A DNA stretch of 64,000 bases, taken from the NCBI RefSeq assembly GCF_026212465.1, contig NC_080048.1, positions 29,217,988-29,281,987 of the forward strand. Reading direction: 5' to 3'. This document shows, in pieces, positions 45,486 through 56,347 of this stretch; position 1 is the first letter of the stretch; every line of letters starts with the position of its first letter. The DNA is from Amaranthus tricolor (taxonomy: Eukaryota; Streptophyta; Magnoliopsida; Caryophyllales; Amaranthaceae). A program made the translations under genes and the position numbers. The notes under the pieces were generated by a model that made no database searches, was not told the DNA's origin, and worked only from the letters and a program-made list of their open reading frames with translations.

Positions 45486-48230
45486 TTTGCTTTGCAGGTT
45501 CAAGTGAGGGGGAACAACTCATAGTATCTCGACAGTGGGTGTTCCAAGCACATGACGGGTGACAAATCTAGATTTCTCTCACTTGAAGCATATGATGGGG
45601 GAACTGTAACCTTCGGTGACAATATGAAGGGTGAGATAATCGCCAAAGGAAAGGTTGGAAGGTTAAGTTCTCATGCCATTGACAATGTATTTTTAGTCGA
45701 GAATTTAAAATACAATCTTCTAAGTATTTCTCAATTTTGTGATAAAGGTAACTCTGTTAAGTTTAATTCTAAACGATGCATAATGTCTAGGAACGACACA
45801 GGAGATGCTGTGCTCGAGGGAATCAGAAAAGGAAACACTTATGTAGTGGACCTGGACACTGTTCCCAAAACTAGTCTAACATGTTTAAGTGTCATAGAAG
45901 AAGACTTACTACTTTGGCATAAGCGTCTAGGTCATGCTAGTTTTACATTGATTAATACATTAAGATCAAAAGGCCTCGTTAGAGGACTACCAGCTATAAA
46001 ATTACTTAAGGAAGAAATTTGCGATCCTTGTGCCAAAGGAAAACAAGTGAGGTCATCTTTCAAATTAAAGAATATGGTGACTACCGCTAGACCACTAGAA
46101 TTAATCCATATGGAACTATGTGGACCAATGAGAATACAGAACCGTAGCGGCAAAAAATATGTATTTGTCATTGTTGATGATTATAGTAGATTCACTTGGA
46201 CTTTGTTTTTAGTAAGCAAAGATGAAGCCTTTGATGAATTTGTTTCCTTCGCAAACAAAATACAAAAATCTACCAATAATCAAATAATCCACATAAGGTC
46301 TGATCATGGAAAAGAATTTGAAAATTCAAATTTTACTATGTATTGCAATGAACATGGAATTAATAACAATTTTTCCGCACCTAGAACACCCCAACAAAAT
46401 GGTGTGGTAGAAAGGAAAAATAGAACTTTAGAAGAAATGGCCAGAACCATGTTGATTGCTAACGGTTTACCTAGAAATTTTTGGGCTGAGGCCGTTAATA
46501 CTGCTTCTTATATTATGAATCGTGTGTTAATAAGACCAATCTCTTCAAAAACACCCTATGAATTACAAGAAGGTGTTAAACCAAACATCTCCTATTTTCG
46601 TATATTTGGATGCAAATGTTTTGTACATGTTAATGGAAAACGAAGTATAGGCAAGTTTGATGAAAGAAGCGATGAAGCAGTATTTCTTGGCTACTCATCA
46701 CATAGTAAAGCTTACAGGGTTTATAATAAAAGCACAATGAGTGTAGAAGAGTCAGTTCATGTCATTTTTGATGAAACTAACTTCTCAACAAGTGGACAGA
46801 AAAACAACCATGTGAAAATAGGTCTTGCTCATCTAGAATACGATGATGAAGAAACGAAAATGCTAGATGAAGGAATAGCAGGTGAACAGCTGATCCCAGA
46901 AGAGGCAGAAAGGAACGATAATAATTAGGAACAGACAGTATTTCAGGAACAGCAGACTGTCTCCAATCCAGCTATTCCCACAGACGAGCAAGCAGATCCA
47001 GAAGCTGAACAGAACAATAATCAAGCAGATGAAACAGAACATGCTTCTATTCCCAGAAGAGAATTTGTGCCTAAGCCTTGGAAATATCAAAGTTACCACC
47101 CTCTTGATTTTATTATTAGTGATATAAATAAGGGAACGCAAATCAGGTCCCAAATCAGAAACTTTTGTGCACACTTTGCGTTCCTATCATCACTTGAACC
47201 TAAAAACCACGGGGAGGCTGTAAAAGATTCTGAATGGATAGTTGCCATGCAAGATGAATTGAATGAATTCGAAAGAAACAAAGTATGGCACTTGGAACCC
47301 AAACCAAAACACAAAAAGGTAATTGGTTTAAAATAGGTATTTCGGAACAAATTAGATGAGCACGGAATAATTGTAAGAAATAAAGCAAGGCTCGTGGTCA
47401 AAGGGTACAACCAACAAGAAGGTGTTGATTACACAGAAACTTTTGCTCCGGTAGCAAGATTAGAGGCTATTAGAATTTTAATCTCTTGTGCTGCATTTAT
47501 GAACTTTAAATTATATCAAATGGATGTGAAATGTGCTTTTTTAAATGGCTTTCTTGATGAAGTTTTTGTTGAACAACCCCCAAGTTTTGAAAATACCTCT
47601 TGTCCTGATCATGTCTACAAACTTGATAAAGCTTTATATGGCTTGCAGCAAGCCCCTAGGCAATGGTATGAAATACTGTCAAAGTTTTTGATTCAAAATA
47701 ACTTTATTAGAGGAAAAACTGACAAAACCTTATTCTTTAAGAATAAAGGTTATGATATTTTGGTTGTTCAAATTTATGTTGATGATATTATTTTTGGTGC
47801 TACTAATGATTTGTTATGTAAAGAATTCGCCAATCTTATGGGCACAGAATTTGAAATGAGCATGATAGGAGAACTAAATTTCTTCCTTGGTTTACAAATT
47901 AAACAAACTGAAAATGGTATTTTTATCCATCAACAAAAATACATAAAATAACTTCTTAAGAAGTATGGACTAGACAACGCTAAGACAAACCACACACCCA
48001 TGGCTACAAATGTTAGATTAGATGATGACCTAAATGGGATTAATGTAGATCAAACAATGTATCGAGGCATGATTGGTTCTTTATTATATCTAACAGCTAG
48101 TAGACCTGATATTTCTTTTAGTGTTGGTTTATGTGCTAGATTTCAATCTAACCCCAAAGAATCACATTTTACAACAGTAAAAAGAATTCTGAGATACTTG
48201 AAGGGAACAGATGACTTGTCCTTATATTAT
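45486..48230 (+). pseudogene. S2 pol, truncated in RNase H
   Basis: Protease starts with TAG in place of the usual Trp before YLDSGCSKHMTG. Integrase is open from 45552 to 46928, with WHKRLGHAS, CDPCAKGK, HMELCGPM, IRSDHGKEFEN and PQQNGVVERKNR. The first catalytic Asp is replaced by Glu (MDLCG to MELCG). Stops occur at 46926-46928, 47334-47336 (TAG in the FRNK-preceding Trp site) and 47949-47951. RT has [11 protein letters not shown]. The frame reaches DDLSLYY of RNase H and then jumps to env-like sequence. Confidence 0.88.
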
Positions 48231-48915
48231 CTGATTGCATTAAAAAGAAAAGTTTTGTTGGTTATGGAGGACTATTGAATTGGGTTTTTAGAAAATTTGA
48301 TGTATCTTTGGAAGGTTTGGAGTTCCCAATGGGTCCTAACATGAAAATAGGTGTTAAATGTTTGCAAAATTTGCACCTAAAACTAAATGATGAGGGGATG
48401 TTAATGCATGATTTAGAGGAGGTTGTTGAAATCGAATCAGAAGAGGAAGGGGTTGAGGAGGAAAAAGAGGAAAAGGAGAAATCAAGGAAGGAGAAAAAAG
48501 AGAAGAAGGAGCAAGAACCTGTTCCCACTGACATCGTTGAAAAAGGAGAAAAAGGGGAACAGGGTGGAGAAGCAAGTAAGGGGGAACCAAGAGAACAAGA
48601 GGAAGCCTTGGAAAATAATGTTCATCACAATCTCTTTAGTGATTCAAGTGATGATGAGATTGTGATAGCAATGAGAAAAAAGGCTAAGTCAATTCAGAGG
48701 AAGAGTAGGAGGTTAGCTTCGAAACGCAAGGCTACTATGGTTGATGAAACCACATCTGACACCATACCTGAGTCTACATCTAACAAACCTCCTTCTCCCA
48801 AGCCAACCACTCCACCACCACATCAAAATCCAACACCACCTCAACACCTATTCACTTTACACCACCACCATCTCAGTCTTCACCAGGTACTGGTTGTGCT
48901 AATCCTTGATTCCTC
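48231..48915 (+). pseudogene. S2 env-like ORF fragment fused to pol
   Basis: Begins inside the domain (DCIKKK...VGYGG equivalent), is interrupted at 48278, and continues FRKFDVSLEGLEFPMGPNMK and CLQNLHLKLNDEG. A long Glu/Lys-rich acidic stretch (about 48410-48520) and a Pro/Thr-rich stretch follow. The C-terminal LGAKLDTVEVQ block of S3/S4 is missing. Confidence 0.75.
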
Positions 48916-49644
48916 TTCCCATTTTTTTAATGATTTGTTGGCTCTAACATTTATCAAACAATTTCACTTTTGGTTTTGTACCATATGTGGTACAAAATTG
49001 TATTTGTTTTGTTGAACAACTGCTACATTTTCTTTCTTGTTTTTATTTCTGGTCTGTGATGATTAACTATATGCATATTTGGACTGCTATTTATGGTGCA
49101 TGCTTTCGTTTACTGTTTCTTGTTTTCCTCAATAACAAATCTATATGGTTTGTGCTGTGGTTTGATAATCCCAATTCTTTTTGATTGATGACAAAAGGGA
49201 GAAGAAATGCACAAACTTAAGAGAAGCTGTGAATACACAGTTTCCATATCTTTATTGATTTATATTGCTACAACAATGGAAGTTAATGTGCATAAGTGAG
49301 ATAATTGTGATAGGAAATGAAATCAGCTTAAATTCATGTGAGTTGTTAAGTTTATGAATACTTTGATCAAGTGTTGTTCTGAATTTGTTTTCTTCAAAGC
49401 TGTTACTTTTTATAATACTTATGGATTGGTGTGTTAATTTGGATTTTATTTGAAAACATATTTGACATTATGTTTTTAATATAGAGTAAATTGTTTTATG
49501 CATGCTTGGTAAATTATATTGTAACGAGTTGATTTGCTAAGTTATTTAGAGTTGCTTTAATCTCTAGCATGCTCTAAAAATTTTGTTTTACTCTATTTTA
49601 CTTAAGTTTGTTTATAAGTTTGTCTTCATCAAAAAGGGGGAATT
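48916..49644 (+). other. S2 spacer with polypurine tracts
   Basis: Noncoding, collinear with the S1 and S3 spacers. ACAAAAGGGAGAAG near 49190 and AAAAAGGGGGAATT at 49631-49644 are the polypurine tracts. Confidence 0.7.
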
Positions 49645-50775
49645 TGTTGGCCTCTTAAGTTTTGATGATGACTTCACTTTTAATAAACAAACATGTTTTA
49701 GAGATTGTTTTGTAAGTGAATATCCGATTCTGTTGAAATCGTTGATGAAGCCTATGATTTGGTTTGTGAAAGTTGTACGTGTCTTAGAATATCCAAGAAG
49801 TTAGATAAGTGCTTAGGACATTAAAGGTAGACAGACGGTCTACTGTTCCCAAAGTTGACAATCTGACTGAAGTTGTAGATGGAGACAGTACACTGTTCCC
49901 ACGTCGCAGGTCTGGAGAAAAACATCGGCTGGAAAATTGCGAATTAATTATTTTCTGTTTTTAAGTTGATGTAACGGTTAAAAATTAAACTAATTGCTTA
50001 ATTATCTAATAAATTGGTTGACAAAACTATTTTTAGGTTATCTAAAAATAGCCTAAGACTTATTCTTTTTAAGATTGAGATCTCCTATTATTTAGGATCT
50101 TGTGTTTTAATTTCTATGTTATTTTTAACTTAAGGAAACCGTTTTCCTCTTTGAGCAAATGACAGCCGGACGTTTATTTTTTGGCAAGACCACTATCTTT
50201 TTCTTTTGAGAATGTGGAGGATAGTGGTAGGTGTGTCTAAGGTAACTGCTGGCTGTTCTCACTATAAATAGGAGGAACTTTGCTCAAACCGTGAGGTATC
50301 CAAGAGTGTCCATTAAGAGAGATCAATTAAAAAAAATATTTTCAGTTTTTCAATGCCAATTAATATATTATATTTTTCTTAAAGCAATTATTTAATTTTT
50401 ATCCTCTTGAGAATTTGGCCTTGTAAGGGTATTTGTGTGTTTTATTGTAACTAGACTTAAGGGAAGTCTAGGGGAATAGAGAAGCTTCAATAGAAGCGTG
50501 AGAAGAGAAAGAGAAGGAGAAAGAGAAGGAGAAAGAGAAGAGAAAGAGAATTAGGCCTAGAGTAGAATTTTTATTGTAACTAGACTTAAGGGAAGTCTAG
50601 GGGAATAGAGAAGCTTCAAGTGAAGCAAATTGTTTTATGTGATTGTAATTAATTGCCTAAAACATAGTGAGAATTTTGAAATCTCAAGGGGTCGTGGTTT
50701 TTACTTTTTATTAGGCCAAGAAGATTTCCACGTAAAATCTTTGTCTCCTTTTATCTTTTTCATTTTAAGTTTAAG
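49645..50775 (+). repeat. S2 3' LTR, 3' end missing
   Basis: Starts TGTTGGCCTCTTAAG, with a TATA box at 50263-50272. It has an internal partial duplication of ACTAGACTTAAGGGAAGTCT with a GAGAAAGAGAAG tract (about 50450-50610). It stops at about 50775, roughly 100 bases short of its TACA end, where the inverted S3 LTR begins. Confidence 0.88.
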
Positions 50776-51918
50776 TTTTTTGACCTTAATTTTGCGGAAT
50801 TATAACAAAAAAATAAAACTTAAACTTAAAGTGAAAAAGATAAAAGGAGACAAAGATTTTACGTGGAAACCTTCTTGGCCTAATAAGAAGGAAAAACCAC
50901 GACCTCCGGTATTTCAAAATTCTTACTATGTTTTAGGCAATCAATTACAATTACATAAAACAATTTGCTTCACTCGAAAAGCTTATTTACTTTAGGCCTA
51001 CTTTTCTTTCTCTTCTTTTTCTCTTTCTCTTCTTTTTCTCCTTCTCTTTCTCTTCTATTTCTCACGCTTCACTTGAAGCTTCTCTACTCCCCTAGACTTT
51101 CCTTAAGTCTAGTTACAACAAAATACTCAAATACCCTTACAAGTCCAAATTCTCAAGAGGATAAAAATTAAATAGTTGCTTAAGAAAAATATAATAAATT
51201 AATTGGCATTAAATAGCTTAAAATATTTTTCTTAATTGATCTCCCTTATTGGACACTCTTGGATACATACCAGTTTAGGCGTAGTTCCTCCTATTTATAG
51301 TGGGAACAATCGCAATTTTCTTTGGCAAAATAACTTCCACTAACTTACTTGTTCCTAAAACAAAGGAAAAGATAGTAGAGTACCAGAAATAGAACCGGTT
51401 ACTAGCTGCTAAAAATAGGAGACGGTTCCTTTAAGCTAAAAATAGTATAGGAGTCTAAATAAAGATCCTAAACAAAAGGAGACCTTTTTCTCAACAAAGA
51501 ATAAGTCTTTAGCATGATTTTAGGAGTCCAAAAATAGCTTTTGCCAATTAATAAATTAATTAAGTTAAGCAACTAATTAAACTTTTAACCTTTACATCAA
51601 CTGAAAACAGAAAACAAAATATTCGTAATTTCAAGTCGATGTCTTCTCCAGACCTGCATCGAGGGAACAGTGTACTGTCTCCATCTACAAATTCCGTCAA
51701 ATTGTCAACTTTGGGAACAGTAGACTCCCTGTCTACTTTTGACTTCCTAAGAAATTATCTAACTTCTTGAATATTTACGACACGTATAAATTTCACGAAC
51801 CAAGTCATAGGCTTCATCAACGATTTTAACAAAATCGGATATTTACCTACAAAACAATCTCTAAAACATGTTTGTTTATTTAAAAGTGAAGTCATCATCA
51901 AAACCTAAGAGGCCAACA
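50776..51918 (-). repeat. S3 3' LTR, 3' end missing
   Basis: Minus-strand start TGTTGGCCTCTTAGG. The TATA box is the complement of 51290-51299. It ends near AATTAAGGTCAAAAA at the palindrome centre. Confidence 0.88.
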
Positions 51919-52688
51919 AATTCCCCCTTTTTGATGAAGACAAACTTATAAACAAACTTAAATAAAATAGAGTAAAACAAAATTCTTAGAGCTAACTAGA
52001 GATTAAAACAACTCTAAATAACTTAGTAAATGCACTCGTTACACTAAAATTTACCAAGCACTCATAGTAAAACAGTTTACTCCATATAGTATATAAAAAC
52101 ATAATATCAAATATATATAAAAAACAACAAAAAAAATACTTAAGTTAACACAAATCCTTAAGTATTTAAAATGTAACCAGAACAAATAATCAAGGTATTC
52201 ATAAGCTCAATCAGGAACAACACAGAGTTTAAACCTAGCATAGCATAAACATGATTAGCACATGATCAGAATAACAATCATCATAATTAGAGTTATATAG
52301 CTAAGGCACATTAACTTCCATTATTGGAGCAATATAAATCAATTAGAAAGATATGGAGACTGTGCATTCACAACTTCTCTTAAGTTTGTGCAATACCTTC
52401 CCCCTTTTGTCATCAATTGAAAAGAATTGGGATAATCAAACCACAGCGCAAATATAAAGATTTTGCCATTGAAGAAAATCAGAAATAGTAAATGAAAGCA
52501 AGCACCATAAAAAGCAATCCAAATATGCATATTGTTAACATCACAGACCAATATAAAACAAAGAAAGCTGTTTCAACAAAAGAGATACAACCTTGTACCC
52601 CAGATGGTACACAAAAATTTGTTTGATAAATTTTGACTGATAGATAGTAAGGCCAACAAATGATCATTAAATAATGTGGGAAGAGGAA
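51919..52688 (-). other. S3 spacer with polypurine tracts
   Basis: Complement of AATTCCCCCTTTTT at the LTR edge (51918-51932) and of CCTTCCCCCTTTTGTC near 52397 are polypurine tracts. Otherwise AT-rich and noncoding. Confidence 0.7.
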
Positions 52689-54368
52689 TCAAGGAGCAGT
52701 CTCATCTTCATTTATGAACTCAATCTGCACTTCAACTGTGTCCAGCTTGGCACCAAGACGGTTCTCCATCTGGATGAGCTGATCAGCAATTGAGGCAAGT
52801 GAGACACGAGTTTCATCTTGAAAAGCAAGAAATTGAGACTGGAGATCTTAGAGCTTAGATAGTATGGAGTCTAAAGAAGCTGCAGGAACAGAACCAAAGT
52901 TAGCACAGCCAGTACCTGGTGAATTTTGTGATTGAAAAGGTGGTGGTGTAAACTGTATAGGTGATGGTGGTGGTGATGGAATTTGATGTGATGGTGATGT
53001 GGCTGGCTTGGGAGAGAGAGGTGCATTTGTTGAAGGCTTAGGGATGGCGTGAGATGTGATGTCATCAACCATAACAGCTTTACGTTTAGAAGCTAACCTT
53101 CTACTTTTCCTCTGTATTAAATCAGCCTTCTTCCTCATAGCTATCACAATCTCCTCATCATTTGAATCACTACCAAGAATGTGATGATCCTCATCCTCCA
53201 AAGCTTCTTCTTTTTCTTCTGATTCCCCCTTACTAGCTACTTCTCCCTGTTCCCTAGTTTCTGCTGTTTTAGTGGTTGCAGTGGGAACAGACTGCTGCTC
53301 CTTTTCCTCCTTAACTAATTTTTCTTTTAATTCCTCATCCTTCTCTTCCTCCAAATCAATATCAACAACCTCCTCCATTTCATGTACCAGTATCCCTTCA
53401 TCATTTAATTTTAGGTATAGGTTGTGTAAGCATTTGGCACCTATTTTTGTATTACGACCCATAGGAAACTGTAAACCGTCTACAGGTACATCAAATTTTT
53501 TGAAAATCCGTCTCATTAGCCCTCCATATCCAACAAAACTCCCCTTTTCAATGCAGTCCGATAGATGAGAAATCATCAAGGAAGGAAAGTTTATTTATGT
53601 GATTGGCCATGCAATAAATCAAAGTGGCATCACGTATACTAACTTCACTTCGTTTGGAGTTTCGTGGTAAAATGAATCTTCGTGCAATATTATACAACAA
53701 TTTATGCAAAGGACACAGGATGTTGTGGCTTATTTTCCCTTTCTTTTGATCAATTTCTAAGAATTTTAGAACAGTTCTTTCATTAATCCTAGAAAACACT
53801 ATCTTTGAGCCAACATGATAAGTGTCAAATCCAACAGCAGGAACATTGAACCATTCCCCCAACATAACACTATTAAATTCTATTTTTATATCCTTAACAG
53901 TGCTAGAACACACCCCACATTCAATAGAAAAATTTAAATAAATTCACACATTAGGTTAGGGAATATTGGGTTGCAACTGAAATCGGACATCAATACTTCC
54001 CAATTTTGATTTTGTAAAATGACATGAAGTTGTGGAAAAGGAGTAGTATCATACCAGTACTTGTCTAAATCGGACCCTACAAACATTTCCTTTGAAACCT
54101 CTTCAGCACTGTTGGGATCAGTAAGCTTTGAACGTTTGGCTGTTCTGGATGACGAACCACCTTTTGGTGTGATGATTTGGCGTTTCCCTGCATGCACTGT
54201 GGAGGGTGTTGGGGTTTCATTTTTGGTTTGAGTAGATGAGGATGGTGGAGCATCAATCAATGGTGAAGAATGAACCACATTAAGAGGTTGCGGTTGAGAG
54301 ATTTTGCAGGATTTTGGTGTTTTCATGTTCTTTTTCTTGCTGGAGTTTGAGGTTTTTGGTGTCTTCAT
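52689..54368 (-). pseudogene. S3 env-like ORF, most complete copy
   Basis: Starts at 54368 (MKTPKTSNSSKKKNMKTPKS), a basic Ser/Pro-rich N-terminus with GKRQIITPKGGSSSRTAKRS, a possible nuclear signal. After a shift near 53930 comes the conserved domain: GEWFNVPAVGFDTYHVGSKI, LLYNIARRFILPRNSKRSEV, then CMANHI. After another shift near 53590 it reads SHLSDCIEKGSFVGYGGL and KCLHNLYLKLNDEG. A Glu-rich acidic part and a Pro-rich part follow, then a TAA near 52848 and the tail RLGAKLDTVEVQIEFINEDE, ending at 52689. I see no convincing signal peptide or membrane segment, so 'env-like' describes position only. The core resembles the 'putative plant transposon protein' domain. Confidence 0.78.
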
Positions 54369-54876
54369 TTTGGTTTTAAAAGTGTATTGAGAGAAGGAAG
54401 ATGATGAGTGACGTTTGCTGAGGGAAATAAGTGGGCGTGAAAGGTATGACGTGAGGAAGGGGGTTAATATATGGGTGAAGGGACGGTTAGCTAAAGGTTC
54501 AACTCTTTAATGCATTAATCATTTCAATTGAAATCAAATGGTTAATGAAGAGTTGGGGGACAAATTCATAGAATGAGTAAATAAATCCAATTTCCATTAT
54601 TTAATTATTTGAGTTGACCATATATTAGAAAAATATGAAAAATATAAAACCTGAAAAATGATATTATTATATTATCTTGAAAAGGAAAAATAATAATGAA
54701 CACATGCTGCTTTGGTCTGATCAATTCAAAACATGCAATCAAGAAGACATTTATAGTACGAACTTTATCAACTGTATACCTGATCCCTTCAATAATTGAT
54801 TCACAATTAAGATGTTGAGGTTGATTTAACCCTTTTCAATTTCATGATGCTTCATGGGGAATTCTTGCTATCAACT
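54369..54876 (-). other. S3 spacer between pol and env-like ORF
   Basis: Noncoding and collinear with the S1 sequence just after its pol stop (CATCTTAATTGTGAATCAAT...). No other feature. Confidence 0.6.
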
Positions 54877-55112
54877 TTAGTGGAGCTTGATCATACCGAG
54901 TTCCAATCTCATCTTTTCATATTGTTCCCTTGGAAGCGGCTTAGTCTTGATATCTGCAACTTGCTCATTAGTGTTAACATGCTTGACTATTATATTTTTG
55001 TTTTCTACATTGTCCTTAAGAAAATGATGTCTTATATATATGTGTTTAACTCTAGAATGATGCATTGGATCTTTGGATATGCATTGGCACTGGTATTATC
55101 ACAATAAATAGG
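54877..55112 (-). pseudogene. S3 pol tail (RNase H end)
   Basis: Minus-strand frame from VPIYCDNTS...MHHSRVKHIYIRHHFLKDNV to EKMRLELGMIKLH, the C-terminus of a Ty1-copia RNase H. It is cut at about 55112 within the CDNTS block. Confidence 0.85.
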
Positions 55113-55167
55113 AACATATTCAAAATTAGGGTCAAAAATCTTAAGCTTAATACACAACAATTGTATT
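55113..55167 (+). repeat. Relic of the S1 LTR 3' end
   Basis: CAAAATTAGGGTCAAAAATC and CTTAAGCTTAATACACAACA match the S1 5' LTR at about 35955-35995. It is joined to GTATTTCT from its last bases, with about 38 bases between them missing. It is followed at once by S4 gag, marking the right edge of S1. Confidence 0.7.
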
Positions 55168-56276
55168 TCTTTAAAAGTTTTTAGGATATGAACTAGAAGA
55201 CATTATCTCCTTTCCTTTAGACTTCATAGTCTTACTGTCATGTGAAGTCGTGAGACATAAATTAGCAATTTCTTGGGGTTCTCTGTCTCTTCTTCACTTT
55301 TGGATTCTCCCCATGCAGCGATCATAGCTTTGCAAAAATCAGTTTTGCTAGAGTTCCTTTTGTAGGTTGTCTTCCTATTTCCTTTGTCTGTCCCTTGCCT
55401 TTTTAATTTTTCATGTTGGACAATCTTTGATGAAGTGGTCAGTACTTCCAAACCAATGGCATCCATAGTCGGACATATGGTGTTTGAAGGTTTCTTTTCT
55501 CTACTGTTTCTTTGCCTTTCCCTTCGCACCAACATAGCAGCTTCTTCTTCATCACATCCTGAATCTTTGTCTTCATTTGCTGCCAGAGCCAATTCTTTGT
55601 TTCTGAAACTGTCCGTTGTTCCCAGATATAGTTTGTGAGTCATAAGGGAAACAGCCAACTCTTCTAGATTGAATTTAGTGAAATCTTTTGATTCCTAAAA
55701 GGTTGTGACTTTGCCTCTCCAGCGTTCATCTTGAGGGAGACTACGTAGTATTTCCCTAACATGTTCATCAGTAGGAATAATTCTTTTAAGAGGGAAAAGT
55801 TCATTAGTAATATTGGTGAACCTAGTAAGCATCTCTTGGATGCTTTCTCAAGGTTACATAACAAACCGTTCATTTTTAAACATTAGTAAGTCTATCTTAG
55901 AACATTTTACTTTAGTAGAAACCTCATAGGTAACTTCTAGCAGATTCAAAATCTGCTTGGCAGGTTTGCAACCCATAATACGGTTATGTTCATTTGGTCC
56001 AAGACCACAGTGAAGAAGTTTAATGGCAAGAGCGTTCATTTCCATTTTTTGAAAATCTTCTATTTCATATTCCGTTATAAGTTTTGGAATAATTTTAATA
56101 TTAGAGTTTGTAGTAGTTACCTCAAAGTCTCCAATTTCGATTACTTTCCATACCTGATAATTTTCGACTTTTATGAAAATTTTCATTCTATTCTTCCAGT
56201 ATGTGTAAAACTTACCATCGAACATTGGCGGCCTTTGGGTGGAGAACTCTCCTTACATTCGTTCATTCGTATTCAT
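55168..56276 (-). pseudogene. S4 gag N-terminal part
   Basis: Starts near 56276 (MNTNERM-stop), then STQRPPMFDGKFYTYWKNRM and a gag core with GLGPNEHNRIMGCKPAKQIL. A decayed knuckle region follows (CPTMDAIGLEVLTTSSKIVQ frame, shifted). It ends SSYPKNF near 55170. It continues at 34849 beyond S1; about 20 bases (ATATCCTAAAAACTTTAAAG-like) occur on both sides of S1. Confidence 0.8.
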
Positions 56277-56332
56277 CTCCTCTAAAATACCAGGATTTCA
56301 CTCTCGGGGTTTTCCAATCAAATGAAGAACAG

Positions 56333-56345
56333 AGCTCTAATACCA
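56333..56345 (-). promoter_or_regulatory. S4 primer-binding site
   Basis: Minus strand TGGTATTAGAGCT, a Met-type site two bases inside the 5' LTR. Confidence 0.8.
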
Positions 56346-56347
56346 AT

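Larger units (their letters stand above)
42413..50775 (+). mobile_element. S2, Sirevirus-type element inserted in the S1 3' LTR
   Basis: The 5' LTR is 42413-43591 and the 3' LTR 49645-50775 (3' end missing), with primer site, gag, pol and a fragment of the env-like ORF. An internal deletion fuses the middle of RNase H directly to the env-like ORF at 48230/48231. The LTR belongs to the same family as S1 but differs in its second half. The right flank is the inverted S3 copy, so no target duplication can be paired. Confidence 0.88.
49645..51918. repeat. 2.3-kb LTR palindrome (S2 LTR against S3 LTR)
   Basis: Two related LTRs of about 1.13 kb lie tail to tail with almost no spacer. At the centre, CTTTTTCATTTTAAGTTTAAG is mirrored by CTTAAACTTAAAGTGAAAAAG about 40 bases later. 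The outer ends are TGTTGGCC (49645) and GGCCAACA (51918). Transcription across it would give a long hairpin. Confidence 0.85.
50776..55112 (-). mobile_element. S3, inverted partial Sirevirus copy
   Basis: Right to left: pol tail (55112-54877), spacer, nearly complete env-like ORF (54368-52689), spacer with polypurine tracts, and a 3' LTR (51918-50776) lacking its last part. Gag and most of pol are absent. Its LTR and spacer are closest to S1. The boundaries look like breakpoints, not element ends. Confidence 0.82.
34850..55167 (+). mobile_element. S1, Sirevirus-type element inserted in S4 gag
   Basis: A 5' LTR (34850-36042), a Met primer site, gag, pol, two polypurine tracts and the first 580 bp of the 3' LTR (41833-42412) are in order on the plus strand. 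S2 and S3 then interrupt. A short piece matching the very end of the S1 LTR lies at about 55123-55167, just before S4 gag resumes. The env-like ORF is deleted: the S1 spacer joins sequences that in S3 lie on either side of that ORF. Confidence 0.85.
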
